A DNA stretch of 64,000 bases. Origin: Bacteroidota bacterium (GTDB taxonomy: Bacteria > Bacteroidota > Bacteroidia > Chitinophagales > Saprospiraceae). The stretch lies in assembly GCA_029781865.1 (NCBI GenBank), contig JAKOVW010000030.1, positions 93,694-157,693 of the forward strand, read 5' to 3'. Of this stretch, positions 60,416 through 64,000 are shown piece by piece. Every line of letters starts with the position of its first letter. Positions within the stretch are counted from its first letter, which is position 1. The notes beneath the pieces were generated by a model, which saw nothing but the letters and a program-made list of their open reading frames with translations, was not told the origin of the DNA and did no database searches. The translations under genes and the position numbers were made by a program.

Positions 60416-61096
60416 ATGAACTTAGAAAATGTAAGCTTTACCTATAATACATCGCAGGCAGAACTCATCATGCCGGAATATGGCCGCAATGTGCAGGATC
60501 TCGTCATTCATTGCAAGTCCATTGAAAATCCGGATTTGCGCCAGGCTTTTGCAGAAGAAGTAGTCAACCTGATGCAGATCATGACTCCGTATAACCGGAA
60601 TATTGATGAACACCGTAAAAAACTATGGCATCATTTTTTCAGAATTGCCAAGTACGATATCAATGTCGTAACTCCTTATGGTTTCATTCCAACACCGGAT
60701 GAAGATAAACTCAGACCGGAGCGAATCTTGTATCCTAAAGGAACAGATAAATACAGGCATTATGGCAATTATGTAAATATCCTTATTAAAAAAGCACTTG
60801 AAATGGAACCCGGTCAAAAGCAGGATGAATTTGCCCACATCATCGGTTCCTATATGAAAATGGCTTATAAAAACTGGAATAAGGAACACTACGTCAGTGA
60901 TGAATTGATTAAAAATGATCTTGCCGTCATGTCAAATGGTAAATTGGTCATTGATGAAAATATACAATTCAATTCACTGGTGAATTCGCCTGCAAAAAAT
61001 CAGCGACGAGTTTATAAAGGTCAGAACAAACAGAATTTCCGCAAGAAAAATAACAACAACAGGAATAGGAATAATAATTATAAGAAGAGAGCTTGA
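60416..61096 (+). CDS. DUF4290 protein
   Basis: 226 aa. It contains the family's opening FTYNTSQAELIMPEYGRNVQDLVIHC and the later RYHRHYGNYV-like DKYRHYGNYVNILIKKALEME. Mainly helical and cytoplasmic. The C-terminal 35 residues are Asn/Lys/Arg-rich (RKKNNNNRNRNNNYKKRA), which looks like a flexible nucleic-acid-binding tail. It is 6 nt after glmS in the same unit. The function is unknown; the basic tail suggests RNA contact, an inference from composition only. Confidence 0.88.
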   Translation: MNLENVSFTYNTSQAELIMPEYGRNVQDLVIHCKSIENPDLRQAFAEEVVNLMQIMTPYNRNIDEHRKKLWHHFFRIAKYDINVVTPYGFIPTPDEDKLRPERILYPKGTDKYRHYGNYVNILIKKALEMEPGQKQDEFAHIIGSYMKMAYKNWNKEHYVSDELIKNDLAVMSNGKLVIDENIQFNSLVNSPAKNQRRVYKGQNKQNFRKKNNNNRNRNNNYKKRA

Positions 61097-61110
61097 GGAA
61101 GTCAGGTAGG

Positions 61111-61187
61111 AGTAGTTAGGAGTTAGGAGTTAGAAGTGATGAGTGATGAGTGATTAATTAGTAATTAGTAATTGTTAATTTGTAATT
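61111..61187. repeat. Eleven-unit drifting heptamer array after DUF4290
   Basis: Units in strict 7-nt register: AGTAGTT, AGGAGTT, AGGAGTT, AGAAGTG, ATGAGTG, ATGAGTG, ATTAATT, AGTAATT, AGTAATT, GTTAATT, TGTAATT. Sequence changes along the array while the period does not. It begins 14 nt after the stop codon. Confidence 0.93.
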
Positions 61188-61275
61188 GTCTATTCTTACA
61201 TTATAGCGTTGATGAATTTTTCTTTTTGCGTTTTTTCTAAAGCCTGCAATCTATAGCCTACAGACGTATTTCTCC

Positions 61276-62253
61276 ATGCTTACAAAAGAACAATTCGATC
61301 TTATAGAAAAAGCGGCCCTTTCCTGTATCGATATTGAATCTAAAGCCATTTTAAATTTAACCGCTGCAATTGGCGCTTCGTTTCTAAACACGGTGGAAGC
61401 CTTATTTTCATCCAAAGGCAGAATTGTAGTTACCGGAATTGGCAAAAGCGCCATAATCGGACAAAAAATTGTTGCCACATTTAATTCAACCGGAACGCCT
61501 TCCTTGTTTATGCATGCAGCAGATGCGATACATGGTGACCTCGGAATGGTTCAGTCTGAAGATCTGGTCATCTGTATTTCTAAAAGCGGCGAAACTCCGG
61601 AAATCAAAGTGCTGATTCCGCTGGTTAAAAATTTAGGTTCAAAATTGATTGCCATTGTTGCAAACGAACAATCCACTTTGGCACGATTGGCGGATCATGT
61701 CATACTCACACCCGTTGCCATAGAAGCCGATCCGAATAATCTTGCACCTACGACAAGCACTACGGTACAATTGGTCATCGGAGATGCGATTGCCGTTGCA
61801 TTGCTGGCGCTGCGGGGATTCAGCACTAAAGAGTTTGCTCAATTTCATCCGGGAGGATCACTGGGAAAGCAACTCTATCTTAAAGTCAGCGATATTTATC
61901 CAAATCATCAAAAACCTGCTGTTTCCATACATGCAGATTTAAAAGAAGTCATTGTTGAAATGACCACTAAACGACTAGGCGTTACTGCAGTATTGAATGA
62001 TCAGAATCAACTGGCCGGAATTATTACCGATGGTGATTTGCGGAGAATGCTTCAAAAATCTGTTTCTCTGGATGCGCTATCAGCCAAAGACATCATGAGC
62101 TCAAATCCGAAAACCATTTCAGAAAATGCATTGGCAATCGAAGCATTCAAAATGTTAAAAGATCAAAACATTACTCAAATTCTCGTTGTTGAAAAAGATC
62201 AATATCTCGGAGTCATTCATATTCATGATTTGATTAAAGAAGGAATATTGTGA
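61276..62253 (+). CDS. kdsD: Arabinose-5-phosphate isomerase (KpsF/GutQ family)
   Basis: Interconverts ribulose-5-phosphate and arabinose-5-phosphate, the precursor of Kdo in LPS. 325 aa. The SIS domain has [41 protein letters not shown] and [19 protein letters not shown]; the second half has two CBS domains ([47 protein letters not shown]). The glmS-DUF4290-kdsD order places sugar supply for peptidoglycan and LPS in one block. It is flanked on both sides by heptamer arrays. Confidence 0.95.
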   Translation: MLTKEQFDLIEKAALSCIDIESKAILNLTAAIGASFLNTVEALFSSKGRIVVTGIGKSAIIGQKIVATFNSTGTPSLFMHAADAIHGDLGMVQSEDLVICISKSGETPEIKVLIPLVKNLGSKLIAIVANEQSTLARLADHVILTPVAIEADPNNLAPTTSTTVQLVIGDAIAVALLALRGFSTKEFAQFHPGGSLGKQLYLKVSDIYPNHQKPAVSIHADLKEVIVEMTTKRLGVTAVLNDQNQLAGIITDGDLRRMLQKSVSLDALSAKDIMSSNPKTISENALAIEAFKMLKDQNITQILVVEKDQYLGVIHIHDLIKEGIL

Positions 62254-62412
<159 letters not shown>

Positions 62413-62503
62413 AAAAAAAATGGGTACAAAAGTTTGTTCACACAGATATCATTTATTTAATTTAAATATTTTTGAACTTTTTATATAAATCGCTATCACT
62501 CAT

Positions 62504-62587
62504 CAATAATCAATAATCAATAATCAATAATCAATAATCAATAACTATTAACCACTAACTGCTAACTCCTAACTCCTAACTAATAAC
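62504..62587. repeat. Twelve-unit heptamer array NNNTAAY before the rhomboid gene
   Basis: Register of seven: five CAATAAT, CAATAAC, TATTAAC, CACTAAC, TGCTAAC, two TCCTAAC, TAATAAC. The heptamer just before it, CACTCAT, is the reverse complement of ATGAGTG from the array at 61111, and TCCTAAC is that of GTTAGGA. This array is therefore the same composite type in opposite orientation, on the other side of kdsD. Confidence 0.93.
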
Positions 62588-62618
62588 CACCTCTTTATCT
62601 AATTTTTAAATCTGAAAC

Positions 62619-63311
62619 GTGTTTTTTCCAATTGGCGATGATAATGTACAGGGCGGGCATAAACCCATTTTTTCGTACACGCTTATTTTTGTGAATATAC
62701 TGGTTTTTCTTTTTGAATTCAGTTTAAAACAAGATGCTGCTGAAGTATTTGTGATTCACTTCGGATCTATACCGGCAGAAGTATTATCCGGTCAGGATTT
62801 ATTTACTTTGGTGACGTCCATGTTTTTACATAGTGGCTGGATGCATCTGATCGGCAATATGTTATTCTTATGGGTATTTGCAGATAATATTGAAGCGGTG
62901 GTTGGCACTTTTAATTTTATGTTGTTTTACATTCTCGGCGGAATCGCTGCAACTCTTATTCATGCTTTATTCAATCCAATCAGTGAAATCCCGGTAGTAG
63001 GTGCCAGCGGTGCTATCTCAGCAGTCATGGGAGCTTATCTCGTGATGTTTCCCTCTTCCAGAATTAAAGTATGGATTCTTTTTTTATTTACTTCCGCCTA
63101 TGTTCCTGCACTCTTGTTTTTGGGTATCTGGATTTTCCAACAGATGATTTCCGGCGTTGGTTCTTTGGGATTGAGTATTGATGAACAAGGAGGAGTAGCA
63201 TGGTGGGCACATATCGGAGGATTTGCTTTTGGTCTTATGGCTGGTTTCTTTGCCCGAAAAAACTATGGCAATAAATATAAGTACCTGAAAAGCGACGATC
63301 ACTTTGTCTAA
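62619..63311 (+). CDS. Rhomboid-family intramembrane serine protease
   Basis: 230 aa, six to seven membrane helices, starting at a GTG (MFFPIGDDN); there is no earlier in-frame ATG. Motifs: the L1-loop WMHLIGNMLFLWVFADNIE, the catalytic Ser130 in GASGAISAVMG and His198 in WWAHIGGFAFG. It cuts substrate helices within the membrane. A soluble-loop insert (SIDEQGG) precedes the His helix. It is monocistronic as far as the window shows. The substrate is unknown. Confidence 0.92.
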   Translation: MFFPIGDDNVQGGHKPIFSYTLIFVNILVFLFEFSLKQDAAEVFVIHFGSIPAEVLSGQDLFTLVTSMFLHSGWMHLIGNMLFLWVFADNIEAVVGTFNFMLFYILGGIAATLIHALFNPISEIPVVGASGAISAVMGAYLVMFPSSRIKVWILFLFTSAYVPALLFLGIWIFQQMISGVGSLGLSIDEQGGVAWWAHIGGFAFGLMAGFFARKNYGNKYKYLKSDDHFV

Positions 63312-64000
63312 CTCAAAATTTTTTCCTGAATTTCATTCAACGAGAAATGACGACAACTATTGGCTTCCATTTCGATTTCTTCTTCCATAAATTATTGGAT
63401 TCAAAGTATAGTGAGCTGGCAAATTCGATTAGCAAATAAACGCAGTGCAATAAATAGTTGCATCGAGTTCGGGAGGTCTCAACCTTTAAAACAATTCCAA
63501 GAGTTTATTAGAATGTGATTCAATATCAGTTTTGCAATTCAGAGAGAAACATAAAAGCAGGGGAATTGACTTTAATCAGATAGAGAAAAATCGCAGAATA
63601 ATCCTATCTGGATTTTGGATATCATATTATTGATTTGCGTACATCTTTGATCCTTGTCGAATCAATTATTTTACAGCATTTTTTACATTAGTGAAAAATA
63701 TTTTTGATAAATAATTTGGAAATATGGTTTTTTTTTTAAACAGATTTGTAGAGAAATCAATGCCACTATTGTGATTTGAGCTCCCTAATTAGCGCGGGTA
63801 TGATTTCATGAATATCCCATTGCATATCTGCAATCAGGTTGATTTAAGTTTTACTGTTAACCATCTTCATACGGATACTTTCATTTGTGTCAGATCTTTC
63901 GGTCATTCGTCATTGAACTAACTGAAAATCAAGGTTATGTGTATTTGACAGGTTAGGCAAGGTTAGCAAAATCAATGGAACGGTTTAGATGGGTAAACAC
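63312..64000. other. Gene-free right end of the window
   Basis: About 690 AT-rich nt with no ORF of 60 codons, no repeat array and no clear promoter. A 26-codon minus-strand ORF (MEEEIEMEANSCRHFSLNEIQ...) ends on the rhomboid stop codon but has stops just upstream; it may be chance or a gene remnant. Confidence 0.5.

Overview
The window looks like a chromosomal segment of a Bacteroidota bacterium, most probably from the Saprospiria or a relative. Four things support this: a C-terminal type IX secretion (T9SS) sorting domain; Bacteroidota-only families (DUF4270, DUF4290, the 'SGGP-DKTPP' Ig-like lipoprotein, Omp28-like); promoters of the TAnnTTTG type; and almost no Shine-Dalgarno signals. The order rank is an inference and was not checked by search. 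No rRNA, tRNA, CRISPR array, integrase or intact insertion sequence was seen.

Layout. 0-3 kb: 5' part of a secreted reprolysin-like metalloprotease (cut by the window edge) and ligA. 3-9 kb: an array of short hairpins, then bamA, uppS, a WecA/MraY-type sugar-phosphate transferase and crcB/fluC. 9-20 kb: a 1160-residue outer-membrane barrel protein, an orphan MoxR ATPase, secreted proteins and lipoproteins, a T9SS cargo protein, lpxH, 3-hydroxyanthranilate dioxygenase and an acyl-CoA transferase. 20-33 kb: M14 peptidase, yebC, a TMTC-like membrane protein with TPRs translationally coupled to a GH3/beta-lactamase fusion, a 1.1-kb repeat-filled gap, a LolC/E-like permease and two cyclophilin lipoproteins. 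33-40 kb: a TPR protein, an unknown membrane protein, and a tight three-gene operon encoding a membrane-anchored TIR protein, an outer-membrane barrel and a patatin-like phospholipase. 39-54 kb: UvrD/PcrA, an orphan histidine kinase, pckA, a methyltransferase, an lptB operon with small lipoproteins, a family 2 glycosyltransferase, an ABC exporter and radC. 54-64 kb: rnr, the Bacteroidota block 'half starch synthase - DUF4270 - glmS - DUF4290 - kdsD', and a rhomboid protease.

Many genes serve the cell envelope: undecaprenol lipid (uppS), lipid A (lpxH), Kdo (kdsD), LPS export (lptB), outer-membrane assembly (bamA), UDP-GlcNAc supply (glmS) and muropeptide or glycan trimming (GH3/beta-lactamase).

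Two things stand out. First, the TIR / outer-membrane barrel / patatin operon (35853-39283) has the parts of a nucleotide-depletion plus membrane-damage response, and its TIR protein is built like a transmembrane signaller. Second, many intergenic regions hold short repeats kept in a strict 7-nt register even where the sequence drifts. These arrays usually begin within a few bases of a stop codon and read outward from the gene 3' end. A second repeat family, with core GTCATTCCGAGCGGCAGCGAGG, forms a 128-bp tandem array and the arms of a 150-nt near-perfect palindrome.

Several ORF-track starts (TTG codons, or far upstream) were moved to in-frame ATG codons, sometimes guided by promoter position.
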